Shown: positions 14,149 to 14,201 of the stretch, piece by piece
Numbering within the stretch: the first letter of the stretch is position 1
Layout of the letters: every line of letters starts with the position of its first letter
From: CAZAXU01 sp964489245
Lineage (GTDB): Bacteria > Bacteroidota > Bacteroidia > Flavobacteriales > Flavobacteriaceae
Assembly: GCA_964489245.1 (NCBI GenBank)
Contig: CAZAXU010000047.1
Span: forward strand, 1 to 14,201
Length of the DNA: 14,201 nt
Direction: 5' to 3'
Program-made: the position numbers and the translations under genes
Notes under the pieces: model-generated
What the model saw: only the letters and a program-made list of their open reading frames with translations
The model's database searches: none
What the model was told of the DNA's origin: nothing

Positions 14149-14152
14149 GTTT

Positions 14153-14160
14153 CAAAGATA
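14153..14160 (-). promoter_or_regulatory. Candidate -7 element for the alkyltransferase-like gene
   Basis: The minus strand reads TATCTTTG, a full TAnnTTTG match, only 4 nt before the ATG at 14148. Initiation 4-7 nt downstream would fall at or within the start codon, implying a leaderless or nearly leaderless mRNA. A TTTG lies upstream but 27 nt away, beyond the usual spacing. Confidence 0.4.
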
Positions 14161-14201
14161 CGGATTTAAAAATATGATTCTTCTTTTCAAACAGAAGGTG
14201 T

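Noticed and set aside
14174..14201. A plus-strand gene starting at ATG 14174, or the 3' end of a minus-strand gene at the right edge
   Set aside because: Only 28 bases remain, two minus-strand frames are also open at some point, and nothing distinguishes a real gene.
1..14201. CRISPR, insertion sequence, phage, toxin-antitoxin or defence island
   Set aside because: No repeat-spacer pattern, transposase, integrase, terminal inverted repeat or defence-family motif is visible; every gene of more than 100 residues has a housekeeping or envelope explanation.

Overview
The window is ordinary, AT-rich chromosomal core DNA, most likely from the Bacteroidota and within it the Flavobacteriia. The evidence is a TonB-dependent receptor with an N-terminal carboxypeptidase-regulatory-like domain, a DUF3098 gene between ftsX and uppP, a short TruB, a 482-residue RpoN next to a membrane protein and a small beta-barrel protein, and intergenic matches to the Bacteroidota -7 promoter element TAnnTTTG. 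Genus and species cannot be read from the sequence. There is no sign of a mobile element, CRISPR array, tRNA or rRNA.

Layout. Bases 1-2181 (minus strand) hold the N-terminal 403 residues of a TonB-dependent receptor, cut by the left edge, and upstream of it a small outer-membrane beta-barrel protein. Bases 2270-5582 (plus) form a tight cell-envelope cluster: ftsX, DUF3098, uppP, truB and a membrane-anchored protein with a TonB-like C-terminal domain; the first four genes are separated by 5 nt or less or overlap. Bases 5677-7785 (plus) hold rpoN and, 3 nt later, a polytopic membrane protein with partial PAP2-phosphatase signatures. A convergent minus-strand gene (7780-8481) encodes a second small beta-barrel protein, and its stop codon overlaps the end of the PAP2-like gene. 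Bases 8560-10951 (plus) hold pyrH, frr and recA, closed by a clear intrinsic terminator. That terminator sits directly against the start of a comF-type phosphoribosyltransferase gene (11021-11710), followed by an aldehyde dehydrogenase (11780-13222). The right end (minus) has rpiB, a 170-nt gap with a direct repeat, and an alkyltransferase-like gene.

How the genes fit together. The left half is mostly envelope biology: FtsX and UppP act in peptidoglycan remodelling and lipid-carrier recycling, the PAP2-like protein could act on lipid phosphates, and the beta-barrels and receptor belong to the outer membrane. The right half is housekeeping: UMP phosphorylation, ribosome recycling, recombination, and pentose and aldehyde metabolism. 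The alkyltransferase-like protein has Ala where the repair methyltransferases have their acceptor Cys, so it should be a lesion sensor rather than a methyl acceptor.

I did not find a convincing undescribed multi-gene system. The items most worth a second look are the cysteine-less alkyltransferase-like protein, the PAP2-like protein coupled to rpoN, the terminator abutting comF, the paired direct repeat upstream of rpiB, and the TTG start of ftsX. The five coding starts that needed a decision (ftsX, the TonB-like protein, frr, comF and the alkyltransferase-like protein) are explained in their entries. No stretch longer than 300 bases lacks a gene; the largest gaps are 1210-1389 and 13658-13827.
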